Under the pieces are notes generated by a model. That model made no database searches and had not been told where the DNA came from. It worked only from the letters and a program-made list of their open reading frames with translations. From a virus: a stretch of DNA of 30,002 nucleotides. Numbering within the stretch: the first letter of the stretch is position 1; each line of letters begins with the position of its first letter. The position numbers and the translations under genes are program-made. The DNA lies in IMG/VR virus record IMGVR_UViG_3300044960_000642, positions 1-30,002 of that record, one strand, 5' to 3'. Positions 21,700 to 28,570 of the stretch are shown piece by piece.

Positions 21700-21702
21700 C
21701 CG

Positions 21703-22149
21703 TCAGAACAACGCCTGCTGCTCGACAACACAGTGTGGCGAGAACCACAGGCACTCTTCGTTGCTGTTGACGGTCCGCCACACATGCCGTCTCCACGAGT
21801 CCGGCATGTGGTCGTCGTGTTCCTCGCCGAATCCTGCAAGCACAATCCGGAATCGCAGATCGTCGCCGTGCTCCAAACACCACGCGCGTACCTCGTGCGC
21901 GACGGTCGCGTCGTCAATGCGATAGCAGTCTCCGTCGCGGAACGTCCAATCGTACGGCGGATCGAGGAACACGGCGTAGGGGGTCGGCATCGCGGCAAGA
22001 CCTCCGCGAGTTACCGCACGCGACCAGTCGCCGCAGAGAATCGCGACGTACCGCAACCGCAGTGCGAACCGTGCCATGACTTTCTTGCAATTGTCCGCGA
22101 TACTCCCGCTTGTGCACACCCCGCCAGACTCCAACGGGCCGCTGAAGCT
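21703..22149 (-). pseudogene. C-terminal half of a DNA adenine methyltransferase
   Basis: The open frame after the stop at 22150-22152 carries ARFALRLRYVAILCGDWSRA, then VFLDPPYDWTF with the catalytic DPPY (21952-21963), and EECLWFSPHC near the end, landmarks of phage Dam-type N6-adenine methyltransferases. The N-terminal part, with the SAM-binding F-x-G-x-G and the target-recognition region, is missing. In its place, in the same frame but across a TGA, stands the N-terminal half of a cytosine methyltransferase. Unless the TGA is read through, no translated product would bind SAM. A TTG at 22134 could start a short peptide; I see no ribosome site for it. Confidence 0.75.
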
Positions 22150-22491
22150 TCACTCCCGGTCTGTCGTCGTCGACCATCGTGCGGTGTCCCACCAGAGCCC
22201 GGATCGCGTGCCAGCCAGGCCCGCACGACGGCCCGCGACGGACAGATCCTGACAGGGGAATCCTCCGCAGAGAACATCGACTGTTGGGACATCGGCACCT
22301 CGCACGTCTCGGACGTCCTCGAGGCATGGGACGTCGGGCCACCATCGGCGCAGCACCTCACGGCATCGACGGTCGATCTCGCACTGCCATGCGATCGTCA
22401 TTCCGGCACGTGCGAACGCGAGGTCGAAGCCGCCGATGCCGGAGAACACCGAGCCGACGTTCAACGCGCGACCTGCAGCACGTTCGCCCAT
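22150..22491 (-). pseudogene. N-terminal half of a cytosine-C5 DNA methyltransferase
   Basis: This is a 113-residue open frame from the ATG at 22491; a TTG at 22464 that overlaps the preceding stop as TTGA is possible. It has motif I, VFSGIGGFDLAF (14-25), the AdoMet-pocket acidic residue in CEID (37-40), and motif IV, GGFPCQDLS (76-84), with the catalytic Cys80, then GLAGTRSGLWW. After that the sequence departs from the family and meets a TGA, so motifs VI-X and the target-recognition domain are absent. It is followed in frame by the adenine methyltransferase remnant. The upstream beta-helix gene overlaps it by 31 bases. Confidence 0.8.
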
Positions 22492-23513
22492 GAGCGGAAG
22501 TCCACGCAGTTCGTCACGAACGGCCGTCGCTTGCCGTCGTCCACGGCGCCGTTGTGCGCGAGATACTGCGCGTCGTTGACCGGACCGCGGTTGCCCGTCA
22601 TCCGCACGTGCGCGGCGTCGCGGAACCTGAACATGCGGCCGGGTGCTTCCGGCTGCGTCCACGAGTTACCGACGACCTCGATGTTGCGGAACAGCGGCCA
22701 GCGTGCGCCGGCCGTGTCCTTGTCGGGCCCGTCCACCCACACCGCGAAGCCAAATCGTCCGGTGCGGCGGTTGTCCGCGATGGTCACGTCCTCGAGCCGC
22801 ATCCGACCACCGGCCACGAGATGCACCGCCGCACCGCCCCCGCCGACGATGCGGTTGCGTGCGAATGTCAACGGTCCGAGCGTCGTCGGGCGGCGGCCCG
22901 CCTCGACGAGCATTACCGTCGACGCGATGCCCCACCACTCACACTCGATGACGCGCAAGCTCTCGAAATCGTTCGCGCACACGCCGGCGCGTCCGACACG
23001 TGACACCACGCAGCCTCTGAGAAACACGTTCTTCGACGGGTGACGTTCGCGGTAGTGACTCGCGACGTTGAACGCGTCACCATGCACGTCCGCGACACGG
23101 CAACGCTCGAGGTGCACGACCTCGCAGCCGAGCAGATGGAAGCCGTGCTGCGCTTCGAACGTGCGGTTACGGCCGCTGCGTTGTTTCGTGCCATGGACCG
23201 TCAAGCCGGCGATGAACAGCCAACCGCAGTTGCGGAACCGCAGATGGGCGCGTGACGTGACGTCCGTGCCTGACAGTCCGCCGGTGTCGGTGACGCTCGT
23301 GATCGTCGCGCTGTCGCCGTAGATCGACTTGCCCCACATGTCCTCGACCTCGACGGTCCGATCGCACTGGTAGGTGCGCGTGCCGAGGTCGAGTGCGTCG
23401 TACGGCGACGCCGCGAACCGCTGCAGCACGCTGGTGAGCAGTTCGGTGTCGTCGCGTTCGCCGAACCGTTCGCCCGGTCGCAGCAGCTCGTCGACGTGCA
23501 CTACACCTCGCAT
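22461..23513 (-). CDS. right-handed beta-helix protein (pectate-lyase-like fold)
   Basis: This is a 350-residue protein from the ATG at 23513, with AGGAG 6 bases upstream. The N-terminal part has DDTELLTSVLQRFAAS and DALDLGTRTYQCDRTVEV (about 20-60), the entry pattern of beta-helix proteins. The rest is a run of short N/G/V-rich coils (LRFRNCGWLFIAGLTVHG, VVHLERCRVADVHGDAFNV, and on to FRFRDAAHVRMTGNRG). Such folds serve as phage tail spikes or polysaccharide depolymerases. No signal peptide or classical catalytic triad was found. It lies in the replication region, not with the tail genes, so it may be a late-acquired moron gene. The fold is likely; the activity is unknown. Confidence 0.65.
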   Translation of the reverse strand: MRGVVHVDELLRPGERFGERDDTELLTSVLQRFAASPYDALDLGTRTYQCDRTVEVEDMWGKSIYGDSATITSVTDTGGLSGTDVTSRAHLRFRNCGWLFIAGLTVHGTKQRSGRNRTFEAQHGFHLLGCEVVHLERCRVADVHGDAFNVASHYRERHPSKNVFLRGCVVSRVGRAGVCANDFESLRVIECEWWGIASTVMLVEAGRRPTTLGPLTFARNRIVGGGGAAVHLVAGGRMRLEDVTIADNRRTGRFGFAVWVDGPDKDTAGARWPLFRNIEVVGNSWTQPEAPGRMFRFRDAAHVRMTGNRGPVNDAQYLAHNGAVDDGKRRPFVTNCVDFRSWANVLQVAR

Positions 23514-23534
23514 TCGATTCTCCTCTCGGGGGCT

Positions 23535-23571
23535 GGACGTCCGGGACCGGATGCGTCGGTCCCGGACGTCC
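23535..23571 (-). promoter_or_regulatory. perfect 15-bp hairpin ahead of the beta-helix gene
   Basis: The arms 23535-23549 and 23557-23571 are perfectly complementary with a 7-base loop. It lies in the 64-base gap between the small membrane-protein gene and the beta-helix gene. No T-run follows on the leftward strand, so it may be a processing or pausing signal. Its arms share the GGTCCCGGA / CCGGGACC core with the hairpin after the capsid gene. Confidence 0.7.
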
Positions 23572-23577
23572 GGTCGG

Positions 23578-23757
23578 TCACCGGTAGCGGACCTTCGGAG
23601 CTCCACCAGCGAGGTACAGCGCGACGAGACCGACGGCGAGCCCGAACGCACGGACGTACGTGCGCCGTGCCGTCATGGTGGCGGTCCGTCGCCAGCCGCC
23701 GATCCGCAGCTCGTCGGCCGTGTGCCCCGTCATGGTGGCGTGGTAGCTCGGAAGCAT
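23578..23757 (-). CDS. small membrane protein
   Basis: This 59-residue protein has a very strong ribosome site (AGGAGGTG, 7 bases before the ATG). It has a charged N-terminal half (MTGHTADELRIGGWRRTATM), one transmembrane helix (about 36-52, VRAFGLAVGLVALYLAGG), and a basic end (KVRYR). It follows the Rpf-like lipoprotein gene by 17 bases, so the pair could act together at the membrane or wall. The function is unknown; a holin-like role is conceivable but weakly supported because the holin candidates lie at 3411-3865. Confidence 0.6.
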   Translation of the reverse strand: MLPSYHATMTGHTADELRIGGWRRTATMTARRTYVRAFGLAVGLVALYLAGGAPKVRYR

Positions 23758-23774
23758 CGTTTCACCTCCTCTCA

Positions 23775-24368
23775 TCAGCAGGCGGCCCAGTGGCCGCAGC
23801 CGGCGCCGCCCGCCCACAGGTGGCGGGCTGCGGCATCCTGCTCGTCGGGCGATGCGAGGTAGTTCCCGACGAGGTCGGGTCGTCCCATCGCCCGGACGGT
23901 CGCGTCCCACGTACGCGGGTCGAACTGCCAGCCGCCGTAGCAGCCGCGTCCACCGCAGCCGGTCGGGTTCACGGCGCCGTAGTCGCCGCCCGACTCGCGG
24001 GCCTTGACCCAGCAGGGCGGCAGGTCGCCGCCACAACGCCCGCCCGCGTCCGGCGGCGGGGTGGACGGCCCGGACCGTGCCGGCGGCGCAGACCGGCGCT
24101 GGGCGGCTCTGGCGGCCTCCTGACGGTCGAGCTCGGCCTGCCAGACCGCCCGGTTCCACACGGCGACCTGCCAGGCGTGGATGTCGGCGGCGAGGCGGGT
24201 GAGGTCGACGTCCGGGTCGGACGGCGGGCTCGAGCTGGTCGTCGTCGTGGTGGTGGTGGTGGTGGTGGTCGGCACGGTGACCTCCAGCTGCTCGGGCGGT
24301 TGACCGCACGCGGCGGTCAGGACGGCGACGAGCAGCAGGCCAGCCAGGAACGGGTGAGGTCGGGACAC
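23775..24368 (-). CDS. lipoprotein with Rpf/transglycosylase-like domain
   Basis: This 197-residue protein has a signal sequence, LLLVAVLTAAC, whose lipobox (L-T-A-A-C) places the lipidated Cys at residue 21. A spacer follows with eleven Thr in a row (34-44) and a helical/Pro-rich region to about 110. The C-terminal about 85 residues have CWVKARESGGDYGAVNPTG with the catalytic-type Glu125 and GCYGGWQFDPRTW, the resuscitation-promoting-factor/lysozyme-like fold. Six cysteines in the domain suggest disulfides. Rpf-like enzymes cleave peptidoglycan glycan strands. In a phage it could alter the host wall or hinder superinfection; it is unlikely to be the lysis enzyme. The GTG start lies 9 bases after AGGAGG. 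Confidence 0.8.
   Translation of the reverse strand: MSRPHPFLAGLLLVAVLTAACGQPPEQLEVTVPTTTTTTTTTTTSSSPPSDPDVDLTRLAADIHAWQVAVWNRAVWQAELDRQEAARAAQRRSAPPARSGPSTPPPDAGGRCGGDLPPCWVKARESGGDYGAVNPTGCGGRGCYGGWQFDPRTWDATVRAMGRPDLVGNYLASPDEQDAAARHLWAGGAGCGHWAAC
24237..24269 (-). repeat. trinucleotide run encoding eleven threonines
   Basis: The plus strand reads GTC/GTG triplets in a row across 33 bases, which the lipoprotein gene translates as eleven Thr after the lipobox. Triplet runs can change length in frame, so the tether may vary among relatives. Confidence 0.8.
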
Positions 24369-24405
24369 GTCATCGGTCCTCCTTCTCGGCAGCAGGGACA
24401 GGTGG

Positions 24406-25659
24406 TCAGAACGGCTCCTCGTCTGACCACAACGTGTGGTTATCCACAGGTTCGGGGTCTGGTTGTGGATGACGGCCGGTCGGTTCCAGTCGGGCCATCA
24501 TTCGGTCGTGGCCCGACTGAGACGGTTCGGACGGACCGTCCGCTCCGATGCCGCCTCCATGGCGGGTTTCCGCGGCCGCTCCAGTCGGGCCATGCCCGAT
24601 GGCCCGACTGTGCGTGGCCCGACTTGACAAAGGGAGCATCCAGTGCGTTTCGGACGGCCAGCCGGACCGGTCGACGACCACGCTCAGCGCGCGGCGAGCC
24701 CGCTTCAGGGTCGTGTCCGAGATGCCCTCGGCCGCAGCGCGGCGTTTCAGCTCGCGGCTTGGCTGCGGGCCGCCGGCGAGGGCGTGCCGGAGGAAGTCGA
24801 TCGCGTCGTCGAGCAGGCACCGGTCGTCCGGGTCGGTCGCGTCGAGGACACGGTCGGGATCGAGGCCCTCGGCGATCCCGCACCAGGCGATCCCGGACGT
24901 GTCGACCGGCCCGGACGGCGACTCGACGACGCGGGCCTCGACCCGGAACCGCAGCGGCGGCACGTCCTCGCGGGCCGTCAGGTTGGCCTTGCTGAGCACG
25001 ATGACCCGTTCGCGTTCGTCGTCCGGGTGCGGTGCGATCGTGAGGACGGCACGGGCGGCCGAGGTGAAGGCGGTCGAGCCCGAGACGCGCAGGAGCGGGT
25101 CGGTCGTCGGGGCTTTCGAGTGGTGCGCGACGCCGAGCACCGCAAGGTCCCATGTCTGGGCGATCGCGGCGAGGGTCCCGATTGCCCGCTGCGTCTCGGC
25201 CTTCTTGTGCGTGTCGGCCGCGAGATGGGCGTCGAGCGGGTCGACGACGACCAGCCGCGGGCAGGACAGTGTCCCGAGCAGCGTCTCGAGCTCCAGGTCG
25301 TCTCCAGGGACGCTCCAGACGGCCCCTGCGGCCCGTGAGCGCACGTACCAGACTCGGGTGAGGTCAGCACCCGCAGCCCGCAGACGAGGCGCTGAGACAG
25401 TCTCCAGCATGTCCTCGAGGCCGACCAGGACGACGTCCGCCGGTGTGCCGGCGAGGTCGCCGTCGAGCTGCCCGCGGCTCACCCTGGCGGCGATCTCGTG
25501 CGCAACCGTCGACTTGCCGAGTCCCTCCCGGCCGGGCAGCAGCGTGACGCCGCCGAGCGGGACGCGTCGGTCCCACAGCCACCGGACCCGTCGTACCTCG
25601 AGGGCCGAGGCGGGCAGCAGCTCCCAGCTCACGACGTCGTCGTCGGTCCAGCTCACCAT
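24406..25659 (-). CDS. RecA-fold replicative ATPase (RepA/AAA_25-like)
   Basis: This 417-residue protein has Walker A GREGLGKS (43-50), Walker B RLVVVDPLD (135-143, Asp140), a sensor region with GVAHHSK (176-182), and a helical domain. A C-terminal winged-helix element follows (SRELKRRAAAEGISDTTLKRA, in part, about 291-311), the pattern of phage and plasmid RepA-like helicase-loader or helicase proteins. Residues about 337-417 are low in structure and their DNA contains the origin-like repeats. The last residues, LWSDEEPF, end like the acidic tip of SSB. An ATG at 25659 with GGGGAGG 6 bases upstream overlaps the preceding gene by 7 bases. It most likely drives or loads the replication fork. 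Confidence 0.8.
   Translation of the reverse strand: MVSWTDDDVVSWELLPASALEVRRVRWLWDRRVPLGGVTLLPGREGLGKSTVAHEIAARVSRGQLDGDLAGTPADVVLVGLEDMLETVSAPRLRAAGADLTRVWYVRSRAAGAVWSVPGDDLELETLLGTLSCPRLVVVDPLDAHLAADTHKKAETQRAIGTLAAIAQTWDLAVLGVAHHSKAPTTDPLLRVSGSTAFTSAARAVLTIAPHPDDERERVIVLSKANLTAREDVPPLRFRVEARVVESPSGPVDTSGIAWCGIAEGLDPDRVLDATDPDDRCLLDDAIDFLRHALAGGPQPSRELKRRAAAEGISDTTLKRARRALSVVVDRSGWPSETHWMLPLSSRATHSRAIGHGPTGAAAETRHGGGIGADGPSEPSQSGHDRMMARLEPTGRHPQPDPEPVDNHTLWSDEEPF
24426..24624. other. candidate replication origin inside the ATPase gene
   Basis: Five exact copies of AGTCGGGCCA or its complement occur here: 24488-24497 (+), 24509-24518 (-), 24583-24592 (+), 24600-24609 (-) and 24615-24624 (-). 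They form two inverted pairs and one extra. Next to them lies TTATCCACA at 24440-24448, an exact match to the DnaA-box consensus, and at 24464-24472 on the other strand TCATCCACA with one change. A palindrome ACCACA-acg-TGTGGT covers 24426-24440. Iterons within the 3' part of an initiation gene recall lambda ori in gene O. Confidence 0.65.
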
Positions 25660-26054
25660 GCCCGCCTCCCCCTCGTCATCGTCCGTGTGCGGCGGTCGTA
25701 GTCGTCGAGGAGCCGCCGCCACCAGGTCCACGGCAGCCGCCGCATGAGGACCGGGACGTCCGGGTCCGGCTCGGCCGTCCACCGGACGAGCCGGTCCCGT
25801 CCGGCTGTCGAGTCGAGATCGCCACGGCGGACGGCGTCGACGAGCCCGGCGGTCCGGCGGCGGACCTGTGCGTAGTAGGCGACCCGAGCGTCATGCCGTG
25901 CCTCGACCAGCCGACGGAACAGCCGGTCGAGCTCGGTTCGCTCACGCTCGTCGAGTGTGCGGTCGGGTCGTGCCGCCGGCGTCCACTCGCGTGCCCGTGC
26001 GAGCTCCCGTGCGGTCCGGGCCGACAGGAACCGGCGCAGATGCGGTCCGCTCAC
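25653..26054 (-). CDS. early phage protein of unknown function
   Basis: This 133-residue protein starts at a GTG that overlaps the preceding stop as GTGA. It is basic and helical: RRFLSARTARELARAREWTP, ERTELDRLFRRLVEARHDAR, and an ending with LPWTWWRRLLDDYDRR. The Trp-rich end and Arg content suggest nucleic-acid or protein contact, but no known domain was recognised. It lies between the HNH gene and the replicative ATPase and overlaps the latter, so a replication role is plausible. The longer frame upstream of the GTG runs through the HNH gene and is not coding-like. Confidence 0.6.
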   Translation of the reverse strand: MSGPHLRRFLSARTARELARAREWTPAARPDRTLDERERTELDRLFRRLVEARHDARVAYYAQVRRRTAGLVDAVRRGDLDSTAGRDRLVRWTAEPDPDVPVLMRRLPWTWWRRLLDDYDRRTRTMTRGRRAW

Positions 26055-26413
26055 CGGTCCGTCTCCTCGACGAGCCTGGCGAGCCGGTCGGCGACCGTGT
26101 CCCAGTCGACCGGGCCTGACCGTCGCCGCATCTGCTCGAGCCTCCGGAGCTGCGTGTCGGTGCGGACCGTGCGCAGCCAGCGGACGAACTCGACCGGGCA
26201 GTCGGTCGCCCAGTGGTGGCAGGCGGCGCACAGACACAGCACGTTGTCGAGGTCGTGCCGGATGGCGCTGAATCGCCGCGACCAGATGTGCGCGGTCTGC
26301 AGGTGCGCCACCGTCCCGCAGTGCTCGCAAGCACCACGTGACCGGATCAGCTGTGACAGGAGCCGGTCGGCGCGGCCCTTCGCGCCGACCGCTCGCCGCA
26401 TCGAGCGGCTCAC
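26051..26413 (-). CDS. HNH-type nuclease/recombination protein
   Basis: This is a 120-residue protein from the GTG overlapping the preceding stop (GTGA); an ATG lies 4 codons in. CEHCG (about 29-33) and CLCAACHHW (about 61-69) hold the metal-binding cysteines, with LQTAHIWSRR between them giving the catalytic-type His, the HNH arrangement. The C-terminal half is a charged helix (FVRWLRTVRTDTQLRRLEQM and on). Similar small HNH proteins in early operons process recombination or replication intermediates. It stands two genes before the ATPase. The nuclease fold is likely; the substrate is unknown. Confidence 0.75.
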   Translation of the reverse strand: MSRSMRRAVGAKGRADRLLSQLIRSRGACEHCGTVAHLQTAHIWSRRFSAIRHDLDNVLCLCAACHHWATDCPVEFVRWLRTVRTDTQLRRLEQMRRRSGPVDWDTVADRLARLVEETDR

Positions 26414-26703
26414 GCCTGGTCCCGCCAGGACGGTGGGACGGTCTCGATGTCCGCGAGCTGCTCGCGAAACGCGTCGACGGTCGCGTCGACGAGAACGGCG
26501 GGCCGGTAGATGCGGGCGCTGCCGACACGTCGCAGCAGGTCGGGCCAGACGGCCTGTGGCCAGGCGTGCCACACGGTCCGGTCGCATCCGCCGGGACATT
26601 GCCACACGCTGATGAGCAGATCCGGGGCGAAGTGGAACAGCGCGACCCGTCGCGTGTCGAGCTGTTGTGATCCGTCGCGGTCGCACGGCATCGTGATCAG
26701 CAT
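26410..26703 (-). CDS. small Cys-containing phage protein
   Basis: This 97-residue protein begins MLITMPCDRDGSQQLDTRRV, then VALFHFAPDLLISVWQCPGG-C, and ends PAVLVDATVDAFREQLADIE (each in part). The three cysteines (CDRD, CPGGC) could bind one metal with a His. The AGGGG sequence upstream of the ATG at 26703 fits a ribosome site. The family is not recognised; it lies in a run of small early genes with overlapping ends. Confidence 0.6.
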   Translation of the reverse strand: MLITMPCDRDGSQQLDTRRVALFHFAPDLLISVWQCPGGCDRTVWHAWPQAVWPDLLRRVGSARIYRPAVLVDATVDAFREQLADIETVPPSWRDQA

Positions 26704-26717
26704 CGTGTTCCCCTCAG

Positions 26718-27065
26718 TCAGAACGTCGCGGCCCGCACGTTCGCGTTCAACGACCGGAGCGCGTCGAGCTGCGCGCGGACGTGTCGGCCCGCCTCTTGTG
26801 CGGCGAGCAGCCGTGCCTCGGCGATCTTGCGTTCGGTCAGCAGGTCGGCGACGACGAGCGTCGCGGCCGCCTCCCGTTCCGCGGCGGTCCGCCCGTCCGC
26901 GCGCAGCAGCGCTTGCGCGAAGCCGATCCGGTAGCGGGCTTCGAGTGTCGCGGCTTCCTCCGCCCGTGCTGCGATCTCCTCGACGAGCTGCTCGGACCGG
27001 TCGCACAGCCGCATGATCTCGGCCTCGACGGTCGTGACCGCGAGCGGGCTAGAACGGTTCGTCAT
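26718..27065 (-). CDS. coiled-coil early phage protein
   Basis: This 115-residue protein is almost fully helical: VEAEIMRLCDRSEQLVEEIA, then AEEAATLEARYRIGFAQALL, then AEREAAATLVVADLLTERKI, then AQEAGRHVRAQLDALRSLN. The 'YR.GFAQALL.A.G....ERE' and 'AQEAGR..RAQLDALRS.N' pattern is one I know from early genes of many actinophages, where its role has not been named. It overlaps the upstream SSB-like gene by 17 bases. It probably forms a dimeric coiled coil and may help recombination or replication. Confidence 0.7.
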   Translation of the reverse strand: MTNRSSPLAVTTVEAEIMRLCDRSEQLVEEIAARAEEAATLEARYRIGFAQALLRADGRTAAEREAAATLVVADLLTERKIAEARLLAAQEAGRHVRAQLDALRSLNANVRAATF

Positions 27066-27402
27066 CGGCGACCGGCTCGCGTGCCACGGCGGGTTCGTGC
27101 TTGACCGCGAACAGCTTCATCGGCTGCGGCTTGCCGATCGCGCGTGCCTCCACGAACTTGATCGCCAACTTGTCGCCCACCTGCGGGTTCACCTCGACGA
27201 TCTGGCGGCGCAGGTCCACCGGGCCGATCACGACACGATGCACGGTGCCGTCACGTGACTCGAGCGTGACGACCGGGAAGGCGCCGCCCTGGAGCTGCTC
27301 GACGGTGATCGCCGTGATCGTGCCGCCGACCTGCTGGCCGATCTCCGTCCATCGGACCAGGTCGTCGTCGGGCGCGTATTCGGACCAGTCGAACTCGCTC
27401 AT
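27049..27402 (-). CDS. single-stranded-DNA-binding-like protein (OB-type)
   Basis: This 117-residue protein begins FDWSEYAPDDDLVRWTEIGQ, then IGQQVGGTITAITVEQLQGG, strands VVTLESRDGTVHRVVIGPVD and QVGDKLAIKFVEAR, and it ends VADDEPF. The strand order fits an OB fold and the C-terminus matches the acidic tip by which SSB proteins call partners to single-stranded DNA (bacterial tips end D-D-x-P-F). It would coat DNA during phage replication. The ribosome site AGGAG is 5 bases before the ATG. The SSB role is inferred from these features, not from a confirmed family match. Confidence 0.6.
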   Translation of the reverse strand: MSEFDWSEYAPDDDLVRWTEIGQQVGGTITAITVEQLQGGAFPVVTLESRDGTVHRVVIGPVDLRRQIVEVNPQVGDKLAIKFVEARAIGKPQPMKLFAVKHEPAVAREPVADDEPF

Positions 27403-27590
27403 CGTGTCTCCTCTCGTCGTTCGAGCACCGCGGTCACAACCGCGCGCACCAGCTCCGGATCGTCACTGAGCCACATCGGCGGCTCGTCCGGGCCGGACAT
27501 GACCACCGACACGTGTGCGTGACGATCCGTACGGGCGACGAACGGATTCGCGGCCGGGTCACGCAGCCAGTCCCGCATGCTGTCGTTCAT
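27399..27590 (-). CDS. small early protein, unknown
   Basis: This 63-residue protein, MNDSMRDWLRDPAANPFVAR then VSVVMSGPDEPPMWLSDDPE, ends in an acidic-basic helix. It overlaps both neighbours by 4 bases (ATGA). No family was recognised. The overlaps on both sides make it likely to be translated. Confidence 0.55.
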   Translation of the reverse strand: MNDSMRDWLRDPAANPFVARTDRHAHVSVVMSGPDEPPMWLSDDPELVRAVVTAVLERREETR

Positions 27591-28066
27591 CGCACTTCCG
27601 TGAACCGCAGACGGCCACGCTCGACCTCGCAGAACTCGTCGTCGTCGATCCCACGGTCACGCAACGCGCCGAGCCGCGCGTCCCGGCCGGACAGACGCCA
27701 CACGTGCCGGATCTTCTCGATCGGGGTCTCGTCGACCACCACGCCGGTGTCGCGGTCGACACGCCGCGAGTCCAGCACGGCACGCAGTAGCCCGTCGTCG
27801 TCCCAGTTGCGTCGGCGTGTCTCACGCGTGACACGCCAGCGGCGGCCGGCGTGCTCGACCTGCTCGCCGTGCGGGACGGCACGTGCGACCCGTTCCTCGA
27901 GGTCATCAAGCACGTCACGCAACCGTCGTTGCACTGCGCGCAACGCGAACAGTTCAGCGATCCAGACGTCGAGCTGTTCGGTCCGCACCGGCGTCTCGTC
28001 GCGTGCGAGCTCGACGACCCACTCGTCGAGGATCCGGGCGATCCCGCCCTCGGGCAGGTCAGTCAT
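27587..28066 (-). CDS. conserved early phage protein, unknown function
   Basis: This is a 159-residue protein from the ATG at 28066. The N-terminal part is a helical hairpin (ARILDEWVVELARDETPVRT, IAELFALRAVQRRLRDVLDD). The C-terminal half contains HAGRRWRVTRETRRRNWDDD and VVDETPIEKIRHVWRLSGRD, a pattern common in actinophage early operons but without a named role. It carries no catalytic motif that I can identify. It overlaps the preceding gene by 8 bases and the following one by 4. Confidence 0.65.
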   Translation of the reverse strand: MTDLPEGGIARILDEWVVELARDETPVRTEQLDVWIAELFALRAVQRRLRDVLDDLEERVARAVPHGEQVEHAGRRWRVTRETRRRNWDDDGLLRAVLDSRRVDRDTGVVVDETPIEKIRHVWRLSGRDARLGALRDRGIDDDEFCEVERGRLRFTEVR

Positions 28067-28517
28067 GGTCGATGTCCTTCTCGACGGTCCCGTCAGCCGC
28101 ATGGTCGAGGTCGATCCGGCCGGGACCAAACCCGACGGTCCGCAGCGCGTCGTGCAGGACCGTGACCATCTCGGTCTCGACGCAGAATGGGCAGCGTGTG
28201 GTCGCCGGTGTGCCGTGTCGACATTCGACGGCCGACGCGTGCACGGTGACGGGAACGCCGAGTGTGCGTGCGAGCGCGGTGACGAGCTGCACCCGGCCGG
28301 ACAGGTCGAGATGCACGAGGTGACGGTGCACGAGTCCGGAGCAGCCGTCGCCGGCGCCGCCGTTGTGGAGCGTCCATGCCCACCAGAGGCGGGCACGTTC
28401 CCCGTCGGACAGACGTGCCTCCCAGTCCGGGTCGGTGAGTGTCGACCAGTGGAGCCGGCCGTCGGGGTCGAGCGCTCCGGGCAGGTCGGCGACGAGGAGA
28501 CGGAACGCGTCAGTCAT
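28059..28517 (-). CDS. first gene of the leftward early operon, unknown function
   Basis: This 152-residue protein has AGGAGG 6 bases before its ATG. It starts MTDAFRLLVADLPGALDPDG, has DGRLHWSTLTDPDWEARLSD, and later contains CPFCVETEMV with one Cys pair. The 'DGRLHW' element recalls DGRIDW of the gene at 19743-20054. It lies just downstream of the promoter at 28571-28599, so it is made first. The Cys pair, with the nearby His-rich region (LVHRHLVHLD), might bind zinc. No known family was recognised. Confidence 0.6.
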   Translation of the reverse strand: MTDAFRLLVADLPGALDPDGRLHWSTLTDPDWEARLSDGERARLWWAWTLHNGGAGDGCSGLVHRHLVHLDLSGRVQLVTALARTLGVPVTVHASAVECRHGTPATTRCPFCVETEMVTVLHDALRTVGFGPGRIDLDHAADGTVEKDIDHD

Positions 28518-28570
28518 CGCGGGCCTCCTGCGCTGCACCGGCAGCAAGGATGAACACGGCCATGCGGTGC

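Noticed and set aside
24624-24655. Rightward promoter starting with TTGACA at 24624.
   Set aside because: No acceptable -10 lies 16-19 bp downstream and there is no rightward gene after it.
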